NCBI RefSeq assembly: GCF_015207395.1
Contig: NZ_JADEWX010000027.1
Location: 1-51,739 of the forward strand
Length of the DNA: 51,739 nucleotides
DNA from: Nodosilinea sp. LEGE 07088
GTDB lineage: Bacteria > Cyanobacteriota > Cyanobacteriia > Phormidesmidales > Phormidesmidaceae
Direction of reading: 5' to 3'
Below, piece after piece: positions 31,042 to 40,691 of this stretch (positions are counted from its first letter, which is position 1; each line of letters begins with the position of its first letter). Made by a program: the position numbers and the translations under genes. A model generated the notes under the pieces. That model was not told where the DNA came from. It was given only the letters and a program-made list of their open reading frames with translations, and made no database searches.

Positions 31042-33838
31042 ACCAAGGCTTGGAACGCAACGCTATCGCTTTCGCCCCTTTGAAGATGAATCGCACCTGG
31101 AATGCCTCTGCCGCCTAAACCTGCGGGAACGCAATGTCGGAGCCTATCTGCTCAAGCACCAGAGGCAATACAGCCTGGTGTTTGGATTTCGCAGTCGCGG
31201 CATCCATACCCAGCTGCAGCCGGGGCAGGCAGAACCCACGTTGAAGCGACTGGAAGATGGCCTCAAGGGATTTCGACCGGGCGATCGGCTGCGGATTCAC
31301 TGGCGATCGTTTGCCGATGACAGGGAGCGCCAACAGTCACTCGAAACCCTGATTCAAACCACCACCACCCTGGAAAGCCAGTTCCTTTTGCTGGCTCAAC
31401 AACGCGCCACCCGCGATTTAACCACCGAGAAGCAGCGACAACCCAAGCAGCTGTACCTCTTCGCCACCTACCCACTCGGGTCGGGGCAAGAGCAAAGTGC
31501 CGACCACGTTGAAAAGCTGCTGGCCTGGGTCGTGTCCCAGTACGACACCGTTAAGGGGTTGAAAGAACAGAACGAACAGCAGTCCTACGTGCAGCTTCTG
31601 ACCCAGGGCTTTACCGATGGCTACCTGCACTGGGAGCAGCAGCTCAATGCCCGCATGGGGCTTCAGGTTACCCCGATGGGAACCGAGGATCTGTGGCATT
31701 ACCTCTGGACTCAATTCAACTCCAGCTCTACGCCCGAAGTTCCACAATGTCTGGAGTTGAGTGATGCCAATGGCGACGCCAAGCTCAACGAAATCATCCA
31801 TGACTCTCTACACGCTACCTCCCGCCTGATTCGCGGGGAGAACGGTCAACCCAGCCATCCCAAGGCCGACCGCCAGTGGGTGCAGGTCAAGGGGAAATTC
31901 GTGGGAGCTGTGGTGCTGGAGTCCAAACCCGCCGGATTCACCACTCCTGATCATCAGCTCTACTACCTCTGGCAAGCCTTGGCCCAGTTCCCCGACTGCG
32001 AATGCATTTGCGAACTCGCCGCTGCCGACCGCATGATGACCCGCGTCACCCTGCAACGGCTGACCAAACAAAGTGTCACCGCCACGTTCCGTGCCAACCT
32101 CCTGAGGGATGTGGATGTGGCCTCTCAAATGCGAGTCAAGCAGGGGGTCGAAGCTCAAGAGCGAATTTACGAGGGAGCCTTGCCTATCTGGGTCAGTGGT
32201 CTGGTGCTGCTGCATCGGGATACTCCAGAGTCCCTGGCCGAAGCCTACCAAAAGTTGACCAACGCCTTCCACCAGGGCGATTTCATTCGCGAGACCGAGA
32301 TTGCCTGGCAACTGTGGCTCAGATCGCTGCCAATTGTCGGAGATCGCCTGATCGATGATGGCCGCAGACAGATGTATCTGACCAACGAAGCCCCTGGGCT
32401 GATGCCGGTAGCCTGTCCCCGGACTATCGACAATCGGGGCATTGAGCTGATCACCCGCGAGGGCCAGATGCCGGTCTACCTGGACTTTGTGAATCAGCAC
32501 CGGGGGATGCTGATTTTCGGGGAGACCCGCAGCGGGAAGTCGGTGCTGGCGGCGGAGATCTTCGTGTGGGCGATCGCCAACGGCATGAACGTCATCTCCC
32601 TCGACTATCCCAAACCCGATGGCACCACCACCTACACTGACCTGGTGAAGTTCTTCGGCGACCAGGGAGCCTATTTCGACATCGGTTCTGAGAGCAACAA
32701 TCTGTTTCAGATCCCCGATCTAAAAGACTTGCCCGATGCCCAACGGCAAGAGCGCCTGGACGACTACAAGGAGTTCCTGGTTAAAGCCCTCGACACGATG
32801 GTGATGGGGACCGAGACCGATAACCAACTGGGTAAGCGGGTTCACACTGTGCTCTGGCAAGCCTTATCCACCTTCTTTGAGACTCCCCAAATCCTGGCTC
32901 GCTATGACGCGGCCTTTGAGGATGGCTTTGGAAGTTCTGCCTGGCAGCAAATGCCAACTCTGGCCGATTTTGTGGAGACCGTCGCCAACCTGGATTTGGA
33001 GGTCGAGTCTGCTCTCCTCAATGAAGCCGTCGCCACCATTCTGCTGGAACTGCGAGGCTGGCTCTCCAGCCGGGTGGGCAAAGCTATCTCCCAACCCTCC
33101 ACCATCCGCACCGATGCCCGGCTCACCGTCTTCGCCCTCCGCAATGTTGGCGACAACATCGAAGCGGCCGTGCTGGCGCTTTCGGCGCAATCCATGGCTT
33201 TCCGCCGGGCGCTGGAAGTCTCTGACTCCCTGCTGGCCATTGATGAAAGCCCGATTCTGTTTAAGTACAACGGCATCGCCCAGATCATCGGCCAGGTCTG
33301 CGCCAACGGAGCCAAGTCCGGCATTCGCCCCCTGATTATTGGCCAGGACCCTGATACCATCGCCCAATCGGTGGCCGGGTCGCAGATCCTGCAAAACCTC
33401 AACACCCGCCTGGTCGGAGCGATTCAGCCCAACGCCCTGCCGTCCTACCAGCGGCTTTTCGGCTACGACCCCAGCCTGCTGCGGCCCAACACCGAAGAAT
33501 CCTTTCGCATCAGCCCCGGTCGGCTCTGCTCCCACTGGCTGCTTGATGCCGATGCCAGGCTCACCCCCTGCGCCCACTACCCGTCTCCCGAATTGCTCGG
33601 GGCGGTGGCCAATAACCCAAAAGAGCAACGCGCTCGCCAGCGGGTATTGGCCCAGCATCCCAACAAGTTTGCCGGGTATGCCGCTTTTGCCAAAGCCTAC
33701 GTCCAGGCGCTGCGCAGTGGTCAATCCCTCGACACCATCGCGGTGAGTACCCCTCAGTTTGAACTGATTCATTCAGCGGCTGAACTGGCTCCAAGCGGTC
33801 ATCAGCCCCAATCTACAACCCCTCGGAGGTCATCATGA
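31034..33838 (+). CDS. virB4: VirB4/TraC-like conjugation ATPase
   Basis: The ATG at 31034 gives 934 aa (MSKPRLGTQRYRF); the longer open frame from 30860 overlaps the VirB3-like gene and is rejected. Walker A is GETRSGKS near residue 496 (LIFGETRSGKSVLAAEIF), followed by VISLDYPKPDG; a Walker B-like stretch is LLAIDESPILF near 735, and IRPLIIGQDPDTIAQS is a sensor-like segment. These are features of the VirB4 family, the cytoplasmic ATPase that drives pilus assembly and DNA transfer at the inner membrane. The stop overlaps the next start by ATGA. Confidence 0.82.
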   Translation: MSKPRLGTQRYRFRPFEDESHLECLCRLNLRERNVGAYLLKHQRQYSLVFGFRSRGIHTQLQPGQAEPTLKRLEDGLKGFRPGDRLRIHWRSFADDRERQQSLETLIQTTTTLESQFLLLAQQRATRDLTTEKQRQPKQLYLFATYPLGSGQEQSADHVEKLLAWVVSQYDTVKGLKEQNEQQSYVQLLTQGFTDGYLHWEQQLNARMGLQVTPMGTEDLWHYLWTQFNSSSTPEVPQCLELSDANGDAKLNEIIHDSLHATSRLIRGENGQPSHPKADRQWVQVKGKFVGAVVLESKPAGFTTPDHQLYYLWQALAQFPDCECICELAAADRMMTRVTLQRLTKQSVTATFRANLLRDVDVASQMRVKQGVEAQERIYEGALPIWVSGLVLLHRDTPESLAEAYQKLTNAFHQGDFIRETEIAWQLWLRSLPIVGDRLIDDGRRQMYLTNEAPGLMPVACPRTIDNRGIELITREGQMPVYLDFVNQHRGMLIFGETRSGKSVLAAEIFVWAIANGMNVISLDYPKPDGTTTYTDLVKFFGDQGAYFDIGSESNNLFQIPDLKDLPDAQRQERLDDYKEFLVKALDTMVMGTETDNQLGKRVHTVLWQALSTFFETPQILARYDAAFEDGFGSSAWQQMPTLADFVETVANLDLEVESALLNEAVATILLELRGWLSSRVGKAISQPSTIRTDARLTVFALRNVGDNIEAAVLALSAQSMAFRRALEVSDSLLAIDESPILFKYNGIAQIIGQVCANGAKSGIRPLIIGQDPDTIAQSVAGSQILQNLNTRLVGAIQPNALPSYQRLFGYDPSLLRPNTEESFRISPGRLCSHWLLDADARLTPCAHYPSPELLGAVANNPKEQRARQRVLAQHPNKFAGYAAFAKAYVQALRSGQSLDTIAVSTPQFELIHSAAELAPSGHQPQSTTPRRSS

Positions 33839-34644
33839 CGACTCAATCAAAACGCAAACGCATCCGGTATCGCCTTATCCTTGGCACCAGCCTCAGTCTG
33901 GGCCTCCTCGGCATTGGCACCGCTCGTGCCTCTCTCCAGCCCGGTGGCTGGGGCCAGCAGTGGCAAGACTGGGCAATAGAAAACCTGTCCAATCCTTTAG
34001 AAGACATCCTGGCCCAAATCGAAGAGACGACGGCCTTAGCTGAAGAGACACTTCAGAATGTTTTGGGCGACCAGTGGGAAGCGCTGAAGACGGCCTTAGG
34101 TAGTAACCTGCCCGACCCGACCCGAGTACGAATGGACGAGGTGGTACCGATTCAAAGCATCCTCGGAACTGACCCCACCACTCAACAACGCGAGCTAGCC
34201 AACCGCTACGACCAGGAGGTGGCCCGCTCAATGGCCTCGCCTTGGCTGGGTGATCAGGGCCAGACTCGACTCTCGACCCAAGCCGAGCAAACGTCAGCTC
34301 TGCTCGAAGACAGTCAGGCCCGCACCCAGCAGGTGCAATCCATGGCCGAAGCGGCCCAGGGCATGAACGTCACCCAGGACGTGATGAAGCAAAATGCCCA
34401 GATTCAAGCGTCCGTGGCAGCCCTGCTTCACGAGCAAACCCAGCTCACGGCTGAAAACAACACGACACTGACGCAGCTCCATCAGCTCCAGGGGATGCTC
34501 ACCCAACTCGCCGCCAACACCAGTGAAGGCATCGACGAGACTAACCGCCGTGAACGGGTGGAGCGACAGATTTCGATCTCCGGCTCTGCTCAGGCTCCGA
34601 TCTACATCCCCGGTGCCCTGGGGACTGATACCTCTGGAAACTGA
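33835..34644 (+). CDS. VirB5/TrbJ-like exported coiled-coil protein
   Basis: A 269-aa protein with a basic start, a hydrophobic signal (LILGTSLSLGLLGIGTARA) and a mature part that is largely helical and Gln/Glu/Thr-rich (ETTALAEETLQNVLGDQWEALK, QTSALLEDSQARTQQVQSMAEAAQG). A region around NNTTLTQLHQLQGMLTQLAAN precedes the Ser/Gly tail. Exported helical proteins after VirB4 are usually VirB5 (minor pilus subunit/adhesin). The ATGA overlap with virB4 shows coupling. Family similarity is inferred from topology and order only. Confidence 0.6.
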   Translation: MTTQSKRKRIRYRLILGTSLSLGLLGIGTARASLQPGGWGQQWQDWAIENLSNPLEDILAQIEETTALAEETLQNVLGDQWEALKTALGSNLPDPTRVRMDEVVPIQSILGTDPTTQQRELANRYDQEVARSMASPWLGDQGQTRLSTQAEQTSALLEDSQARTQQVQSMAEAAQGMNVTQDVMKQNAQIQASVAALLHEQTQLTAENNTTLTQLHQLQGMLTQLAANTSEGIDETNRRERVERQISISGSAQAPIYIPGALGTDTSGN

Positions 34645-34649
34645 GACCA

Positions 34650-35768
34650 ATGCTCAACGCTCTCCTACCATCAAGCATCCTCCCTCTGGCCCAGGTCACA
34701 GGCGGAGTCGGCATCATTGACGACAGCGTGCAGCAGCTAGAAGCTGTGCAGCAGGCCTGGGATGCCCGCTGGCAAGACATCTTCGCTTCCTCAAGTGGGC
34801 TGTATCTCGGCATCAACCAGTTTGCCTCCATCATTCTGGTCGGTGCCTTCCTCTTCTTTGCCGTCGGCTGGGTTAAAGAAGCCATCGAGCGAGGCATTTT
34901 CCCGGCACTACCCAATGTGCTCTGGGTGCTGACCATTGCCGTACTGCTCTTTAACAACGGCGCTTTGCTCGGTTCAGCGACTCTCGGCATCCGCAACCTG
35001 ATCAACGCCCAAACCCAAACGGTGCTTCAGGTGCAGGTGGGCGAAGTGTCGATGCTCGAAGCCCTCAACGACGTGATTCTGTCTCAGCAGGCCAAAGCCG
35101 TCATCCAGCAAGAGTACGCCGCCTGCGATGCCCAAACGGGTCAGGCTCAGGTGGACTGTTTTGTTCGAGCGGGAGAACGTGCCCAGCAACGGCTGGAGCA
35201 GGAGTACCGTTCCCGAGGCTTCTGGAGTGCGGGCTTGCAACGGCTCTGGGGTCGAGTGCAGCAGATTAGCCAGCAGGTCGAGCAGGTTTACCAGTCCGGC
35301 GAAGCGCCTATCGGGGGCAATCCCCTGGCGGACATCCTGGTGGGAACTGTGCTGCAAACCAGCAGTCAAGCCCTGGCGGAGCAGTTCCTCAAGGGCTGGC
35401 AATGGGCCTTTGCCAATCTGCTGGAAATGGCGATGCTGCTGACCGGGCTGATTGGCCCGATTGCGGTCGCCGGTTCCGTCGTGCCGCTCCAGGGTCGTCC
35501 GCTGTGGTCCTGGCTGGTGGGCTTTTTCAGCCTGGGGATGGCCAAGTTTTCCTACAACGTCATCGTCGGTCTGGCGGCAACGGTAGTCGTCGCTGCCGAG
35601 GCTCAAACCTCCAGCGACTTTGGTTTTCTGCTGTTGATTAGCATCCTGGCTCCAGTGCTGGCTCTAGCCATTGCTGGGGGTGCCGGGATGGCGGTCTTTC
35701 GCGGTGTTTCTGGTGGGGTGACGCGACTGATCGCGGTCGGCACCTCTGCAATTCCCATTCCGAGGTAA
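34650..35768 (+). CDS. VirB6/TrbL-like polytopic membrane protein
   Basis: A 372-aa protein with about six hydrophobic segments, among them FASIILVGAFLFFAVGW, VLWVLTIAVLLFNNGALLG, LLEMAMLLTGLIGPIAVAGS and LLLISILAPVLALAIAGGAG. A long central periplasmic or cytoplasmic loop contains QAQVDCFVRAGERAQQRLEQEY with two cysteines. Polytopic proteins at this operon position are VirB6/TrbL, the inner-membrane channel of the mating pore. It starts 5 bp after the VirB5-like gene. Confidence 0.65.
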   Translation: MLNALLPSSILPLAQVTGGVGIIDDSVQQLEAVQQAWDARWQDIFASSSGLYLGINQFASIILVGAFLFFAVGWVKEAIERGIFPALPNVLWVLTIAVLLFNNGALLGSATLGIRNLINAQTQTVLQVQVGEVSMLEALNDVILSQQAKAVIQQEYAACDAQTGQAQVDCFVRAGERAQQRLEQEYRSRGFWSAGLQRLWGRVQQISQQVEQVYQSGEAPIGGNPLADILVGTVLQTSSQALAEQFLKGWQWAFANLLEMAMLLTGLIGPIAVAGSVVPLQGRPLWSWLVGFFSLGMAKFSYNVIVGLAATVVVAAEAQTSSDFGFLLLISILAPVLALAIAGGAGMAVFRGVSGGVTRLIAVGTSAIPIPR

Positions 35769-35771
35769 GTC

Positions 35772-36518
35772 ATGGAACTGCTTCAACTCAGTCGTAAGGT
35801 GAAACGGCCTCGTATCCATTCCAGCGACATCTTGCCCTTGGCCTTTGCCGGGCTGTCGGTGGGGGTAATGATCTTCGCGTTGTCCTTACTCTGGCTCGCA
35901 GTCTCAGTGTCGCGGCTGGCCAATCAGAAGCCGCCGACTCTGGTGCAGCAGGTCGATGGTCGCGCCTTCTCTGTGCGACCGGCAGACTACCGCCACCGGG
36001 AACCGGAGGTGATCCGCCAAGTGGTCTCAACCTGGGCGGTAATGACCTTTACCTGGGGCAAACTGCCAGGTGAGGGCGAGAAAGCCGTTGATGAGGGGGT
36101 TCAGGTTGCGGGGCGCGATCGGGTGTCTAAAGCGGCCTGGGAAGCCTCGTTCCTGCTCGCCCCTGACTTCCGCGATGCCTTCCTCCAAACCCTGGCCACT
36201 GAGGTGATTCCTGAGGGCGTCTTTGACGGGCAGGTGTCAGCGGTCTTGATTCCCCAGCACATCTCCCCACCCCAGGCGATTGGCGAGGGCCGCTGGCAGG
36301 TGGATTTAGTGGCCACCCGCGTAGTGTTTGAAGCCAGCAACCCGGCTGGGACAACGTTGACCTTTAACCGACGCATTACGGTGCGAGCCGTCGAGCCCAC
36401 TGGCAAGCCGCTGATTCCCGACGCCTCGGAGTACCAGACCGTGGCCTACCGATTGCTGGAAAGCGGGGTGCAGATTGAAGCGATTCGACCCATTCAACCG
36501 GAGGATGTCAGCCGATGA
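35772..36518 (+). CDS. VirB8-like inner-membrane assembly protein
   Basis: A 248-aa protein with a short cytoplasmic N-terminus, one membrane helix (ILPLAFAGLSVGVMIFALSLLWLAV) and a periplasmic domain with the helix then strands order of VirB8/TraJ (VIRQVVSTWAVMTFTW ... WQVDLVATRVVFEASNP ... FNRRITVRAVEP). VirB8 nucleates the core complex between VirB10 and the inner-membrane proteins. It starts 3 bp after the VirB6-like gene and overlaps the VirB10-like gene by ATGA. Confidence 0.62.
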   Translation: MELLQLSRKVKRPRIHSSDILPLAFAGLSVGVMIFALSLLWLAVSVSRLANQKPPTLVQQVDGRAFSVRPADYRHREPEVIRQVVSTWAVMTFTWGKLPGEGEKAVDEGVQVAGRDRVSKAAWEASFLLAPDFRDAFLQTLATEVIPEGVFDGQVSAVLIPQHISPPQAIGEGRWQVDLVATRVVFEASNPAGTTLTFNRRITVRAVEPTGKPLIPDASEYQTVAYRLLESGVQIEAIRPIQPEDVSR

Positions 36519-38110
36519 GTTCCCTCCCAGAACCCAACCTGGACACCCTGCGCGAGATGATGGGCGCACCGGATCTCGCGGAGCCACTGGTAGCTGAAGA
36601 AGCATTTAATTCAGAGCCCGTGCAATCTGAGCGTCCCTTCTGGAAGCTGCCGGTGCCTAAGCTGGTGTTGATTGGGTCGGCTCTGGTGCCGGTCTTTGCC
36701 CTAGCCGGAGTTTTTATAGTAGGCAGTCGCCAGGGCGATGCGCCGGGCACGGCGACAACTACGCCAGAAGCCGATCCAACGGAAGCCCAGCCTCAGACGG
36801 TAGAAGCCGAGTTGGAGCAAGCCAGGGCGGAGATTGCCGCTCTGAAAGCTCAAATGGCCCTGGAAGATCAGTCGGTGGCGCAGACAACGGCCTCAGGCGC
36901 ACCGCCTCGTCCGACTACGACGCCTTCATCACCCCCTGCGCCCGTGGCAACGCCACCCAGGCCAACCCCCCAACCCGTCGCATCGGCTCCCCCACCTACC
37001 ATCTCAGCAAGACCGGCTTCTCCAGCCGTCAGCTACCCAGCACCGACACGCCGCCTGCAACCAGCGGCGACAACTACCGCTTTCGTCTCTCGCCCTTCGG
37101 CGATTCCTGCGGTCTCAACTCCAGCGGCTGTGCCTGCGATTGATCCGGCAGAACGCTGGCAGCAGCTGGCTCAGGTTGGCAGCTATGGGAGTTTGCCGTT
37201 GCCCGAAGAGACGGCTGAATCTGTCCCGATGCCTGAAACCGTGGCTCAAGCGCAATTTGCCTATGCCACTACCCTCCCTCCAGCACCTGCTCCTGTCAGT
37301 ATTCCAGAATCTACAGCAGCAGAGGGAACGCCAGAATTTTCAACCTCTGAACCTCCCGAAATACAGGAGATAGATGAGCTTGATGGGTTCCCCGTAGCAG
37401 CCTCTGAAGCAGACGCCTCATCCCCTGCCATTTTGACCGCCGATGAAGCCCGCATTCTTCAGCCACCGGCAACACCTGCATCTCTGGTGGCAGGGACTCA
37501 ATCCAGCGGTTCTCTGACAACACCGGTCATCCTCGATAGCGCCACTGACGGCAACAATCTACTGGTCGTGCTCTCAGAACCCTTAGTCGATAGCCAGGGG
37601 CAGGTGGCGATTCCCGCGGGTGGAGAACTGGTTGTACAGGTAGAAGCCGTTTCAGACAACGGCCTGGTGCAGCTCTCCGCTACCCAGGCGATTTGGCATG
37701 ATCAGGGCCAGTCTCGGGCACTGGTCTTACCCCAAGGCGTGATCCAGATTCGGGGCCAGGACGGGACACCGCTCCAGGCCGAAGCCTATGACGACATTGG
37801 CCCCGGCATTGCCGCCATGGATGCCGGACAGTTTGCCCTGGGTTCGATTCGTCGGGCCAGTGAACTCTACACCCGCCCCAATACTCGGGTTGAAACCGGT
37901 AACGGCACGACCGTTGCGACCACCGAAAATCCGGCTCCAAATGTATTGGCCGGGGTATTGGAGGGAGGTACCGACGCCATCCTCGACACGATTACTGAGC
38001 GCAATCAGCGGGCCATTGAAGAGTTAGAGCAGCAACCCCGCATTGCCTACATCGAGGCCGGTCGGCCTGTGCAAGTGTTCGTGAATCAGTCGATGCAGAT
38101 GCCGATTTGA
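36515..38110 (+). CDS. VirB10/TrbI-like core-complex protein
   Basis: A 531-aa protein with one membrane helix at about 47-69 (PKLVLIGSALVPVFALAGVF), a coiled-coil stretch (AELEQARAEIAALKAQMA), a long Pro/Thr/Ala-rich spacer at about 120-210 that can span the periplasm, and a C-terminal beta-rich domain (about 330-531). That domain contains GGELVVQVEAVSDNGLVQLSA and the closing ARPVQVFVNQ-like phrase GRPVQVFVNQSMQ. This is the VirB10/TrbI plan linking inner and outer membranes. It is coupled to the VirB8-like gene by ATGA. Confidence 0.72.
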   Translation: MSSLPEPNLDTLREMMGAPDLAEPLVAEEAFNSEPVQSERPFWKLPVPKLVLIGSALVPVFALAGVFIVGSRQGDAPGTATTTPEADPTEAQPQTVEAELEQARAEIAALKAQMALEDQSVAQTTASGAPPRPTTTPSSPPAPVATPPRPTPQPVASAPPPTISARPASPAVSYPAPTRRLQPAATTTAFVSRPSAIPAVSTPAAVPAIDPAERWQQLAQVGSYGSLPLPEETAESVPMPETVAQAQFAYATTLPPAPAPVSIPESTAAEGTPEFSTSEPPEIQEIDELDGFPVAASEADASSPAILTADEARILQPPATPASLVAGTQSSGSLTTPVILDSATDGNNLLVVLSEPLVDSQGQVAIPAGGELVVQVEAVSDNGLVQLSATQAIWHDQGQSRALVLPQGVIQIRGQDGTPLQAEAYDDIGPGIAAMDAGQFALGSIRRASELYTRPNTRVETGNGTTVATTENPAPNVLAGVLEGGTDAILDTITERNQRAIEELEQQPRIAYIEAGRPVQVFVNQSMQMPI

Positions 38111-38120
38111 GGGTAGTCCG

Positions 38121-38837
38121 ATGATGCAATCTTGGAAAACACTGACCCTATCTCTGGTCTTGGCAGGAATCTCTAACCCAGCCTGGGCACAGGCGACCCG
38201 TACCATTTCCAACCGGGCGGCTCGCGGCGATCATGCTCCAGTCACGGTTGAAGTTCATCCAGGTCACGGGGTCACGCTCAACTTTCGCCCGGTGGGAGCC
38301 GTTGTCCGCCGCGCCTGGCTGGATGATCCGTCTCAGGTGACGCTGGATTTTGACGATACTCGCTGCGCGGCAGTCTCTGCGCCGGGGGAATGCGCCGCCA
38401 CGGTGATTCATCTACGGCGGATTTACCCTCTGTCGTTTCCAGGGTTGCCCACGACAGAAATGACGACACTGACGATCGTTACCGACCGAGAGCTTTACAC
38501 CTTTCAACTGTCCTTCCCAAAGTCTGGGGCACCTGCTTACAGGATTCTGGCGATTCAACCCGACACTCAATCGCCCTATACCACCGCTATTTTGACGACA
38601 CAGATCTCAAGTCCGACTGGGGTGCGGTGGGTGGAACAGGGACTACTCGAAGCTCAACAGCGAAACCTGGTAGCTAGTGGCGATCCGCTCTGGGAGAGGC
38701 TTCAAGCCCTACTCGACCAGCTCAAGCAGGGAACACCCCTAACTGAAGCCACGCGGGAAGCCGGAGTGTCTGAAGCGCTAGTAGTGCGCCTGGCGCAGAT
38801 GGGCCGATCTGGTTCTGGAATCACCCAAGGGAGATAA
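38121..38837 (+). CDS. VirB9-like exported beta-rich protein
   Basis: A 238-aa protein with a signal peptide (LTLSLVLAGISNPAWAQ). The mature part is beta-rich: VTVEVHPGHGVTLNFRPVG, VVRRAWLDDPSQVTLDFDD, IHLRRIYPLSFPG, TTLTIVTDRELYTFQLSF. This is how the N-terminal domain of VirB9/TrbG looks, binding VirB10 at the outer membrane. The last 60 residues are helical and polar rather than the expected outer-membrane domain. Its place after, not before, the VirB10-like gene is unusual. Confidence 0.5.
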   Translation: MMQSWKTLTLSLVLAGISNPAWAQATRTISNRAARGDHAPVTVEVHPGHGVTLNFRPVGAVVRRAWLDDPSQVTLDFDDTRCAAVSAPGECAATVIHLRRIYPLSFPGLPTTEMTTLTIVTDRELYTFQLSFPKSGAPAYRILAIQPDTQSPYTTAILTTQISSPTGVRWVEQGLLEAQQRNLVASGDPLWERLQALLDQLKQGTPLTEATREAGVSEALVVRLAQMGRSGSGITQGR

Positions 38838-38840
38838 CCC

Positions 38841-40691
38841 ATGAATATTCAATTTCGACGACGCATCAAACGCCTAAGCATTCTGGCTTTGGAATTGATC
38901 GTAGCAAGTCTTATCTGGTTCAACTCCGCCCCGCAAGCCGCGACAGAACCCTGGATTCCGACCGTGCCCGTGCAGTGGGATGAGCAATATGCGCGGGTAC
39001 CCGACTGGTCGCAGTTGACCTTTGCCAACCTGCCGCCGCTGCTCTCTGGCGGGGCCGTTGATATACCCAGCGATCTGGTCAGCAGTCTGGGCTACGACCC
39101 ATCTCGAATCTGGCAGACCGGGCAATCAGTGGCTGAAGTGTTGAAGCTGGGCGATTTTCAGACCAGTCTGTATCCTCAATTGTTCAATCTCCAGACGCTG
39201 TCTCAGTTTGCTCAGATTGATCTGAACCAGGTGGCGTTAGGGGCTTTAGAACTGGTGGGCTGGCAGCGGGTTGAAGATTTAGTTGCTGCGATTCCAGGGC
39301 TAGGCAACCTACGGTTGGAGCAGGTACCACCCCTGGAAACCCTCATTTCTGAAGCACTGCCGGTATCGAGTCTCCAGGGACTCAACGGGAATGATCTCAC
39401 CCTTGCCAACCTGCTGGCGGAGTTTCCAGATCTGGGCCAACTGAGCCTGGGTCAACTGGGCGAGCAGATCAATGCGTTTGCTCTGACTGATATCCCTGGA
39501 CTAACCGATATCTCATTGCAAAACTTTCAGGACTGGGGCAACAGCACCATCAGCGGTGTGCCAGGGCTGACCTCGGTGCCGCTAGATCAGATGCCCAATC
39601 CGCTTTCAGGGGTCGGGGCGATTGGTCAAATCGATATGGTCTACGGCCAGGCCGAAACCCAACGGCAGTCAACTATTTCAGGCAGCAAGCAGGCGGGCTT
39701 TCAAGTCCCCTGCGAGGAATCATGCGCCCATGTAGAGTTTGCCGGTACTCCAGGTCTGCACGGCAAGCAGTGGATTTCGGGGCAGGTGCAGCAGGTGCCG
39801 GGAGGCGAAGGGTTTCTGTCATTTGCCAATGGCGGTCAGGAACCCACGGGACGGCATCCTTTCGGCGATGCGTTCAAGGTGACCCTTTGGGATATCGATG
39901 AATCCTCGGGCACGGTTAGCACCGCGCTGTTTTTCCGTATGTGTCAGCGGGGGGGCTTCTTGAGTCCGGATCTGGGTTGTACGCCCTACTTCATTGGCCC
40001 GGTTCCATTCATGACTTACCGGGAAACGGACTTCATGTTGGTGGGAGTGTTGGAGGGTGGTAGTGGTGGCCAGGCGACTTCGAATCTGCCCGTAGTATCG
40101 GCTTCTTCGGGCGGGTTGGGGCATCCAGCTTCGCAAAGAGCGCAACCACAAGCCGCTGATCTGAGCAGTTTACAGCCCTGTGAGCCTAGCGAGGACGGGC
40201 TTGACCTGGGGTCACTCTCAACCGCTATTTCTACTTTCAGCCGTTATCCCACGGCCATTGGCCCCTATGGCTGTGATGCCCAGGGCCACTGCGGTCGCCG
40301 GTTGGGACAGTACCCCTTGATGAGCTACCAGCCTGAAGTGCAGGTCATGATTGCGGCTCAGCCTGGAGGGCAAGAGTTTCTTGAGCGGATTGAGTCTGGA
40401 GCTGAGGTTAGCGCCGACGAGGTAGAGCGATTCTTGCCAACAGCCACCCAAGCCCATCTAGTGAAGGAATCCTTGCAGGCTATTGCTGAACAGACCCAGG
40501 TGGAAGGGCTATCCGATGCTGCCCTGATTGAGCGCATTGGCCAGTACTACTTCGGCGGGCCAGGAGTGCCAGTTGAGGGCACGGTGGCTGACATTCAAGG
40601 CCAGGTCTTTCTCAATTCCAAAACGGCTTCGCTGAGACAGGCCTACGCCCAGACTCAAGGCTGTGTCGCCCAGAGAGGTGGCCAGGGATGA
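38841..40691 (+). CDS. Large exported protein of the transfer operon (616 aa), unknown
   Basis: A 616-aa protein with a basic start and hydrophobic signal or anchor (LSILALELIVASLIWFNSA). Residues about 95-260 contain leucine-rich, irregular repeats of the form IPGL-x2-L-x-L-x-Q (IPGLGNLRLEQ, FPDLGQLSLGQ, IPGLTDISLQN, VPGLTSVPLDQ). A middle domain has several cysteines (CEESCAHVEF, MCQRGGFLSPDLGC) and the C-terminal part more (CDAQGHCGRR). It is therefore likely disulfide-bonded outside the cytoplasm. The repeats suggest a surface or mating-pair contact role, which is inference. It starts 3 bp after the VirB9-like gene and overlaps the next gene by ATGA, so it belongs to the operon. Confidence 0.65.
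   Translation: MNIQFRRRIKRLSILALELIVASLIWFNSAPQAATEPWIPTVPVQWDEQYARVPDWSQLTFANLPPLLSGGAVDIPSDLVSSLGYDPSRIWQTGQSVAEVLKLGDFQTSLYPQLFNLQTLSQFAQIDLNQVALGALELVGWQRVEDLVAAIPGLGNLRLEQVPPLETLISEALPVSSLQGLNGNDLTLANLLAEFPDLGQLSLGQLGEQINAFALTDIPGLTDISLQNFQDWGNSTISGVPGLTSVPLDQMPNPLSGVGAIGQIDMVYGQAETQRQSTISGSKQAGFQVPCEESCAHVEFAGTPGLHGKQWISGQVQQVPGGEGFLSFANGGQEPTGRHPFGDAFKVTLWDIDESSGTVSTALFFRMCQRGGFLSPDLGCTPYFIGPVPFMTYRETDFMLVGVLEGGSGGQATSNLPVVSASSGGLGHPASQRAQPQAADLSSLQPCEPSEDGLDLGSLSTAISTFSRYPTAIGPYGCDAQGHCGRRLGQYPLMSYQPEVQVMIAAQPGGQEFLERIESGAEVSADEVERFLPTATQAHLVKESLQAIAEQTQVEGLSDAALIERIGQYYFGGPGVPVEGTVADIQGQVFLNSKTASLRQAYAQTQGCVAQRGGQG

Noticed and set aside
32864-33772. A 302-codon minus-strand frame inside virB4
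   Set aside because: It is a shadow of virB4, with a Gly/Asp/Val-rich translation typical of antisense frames.
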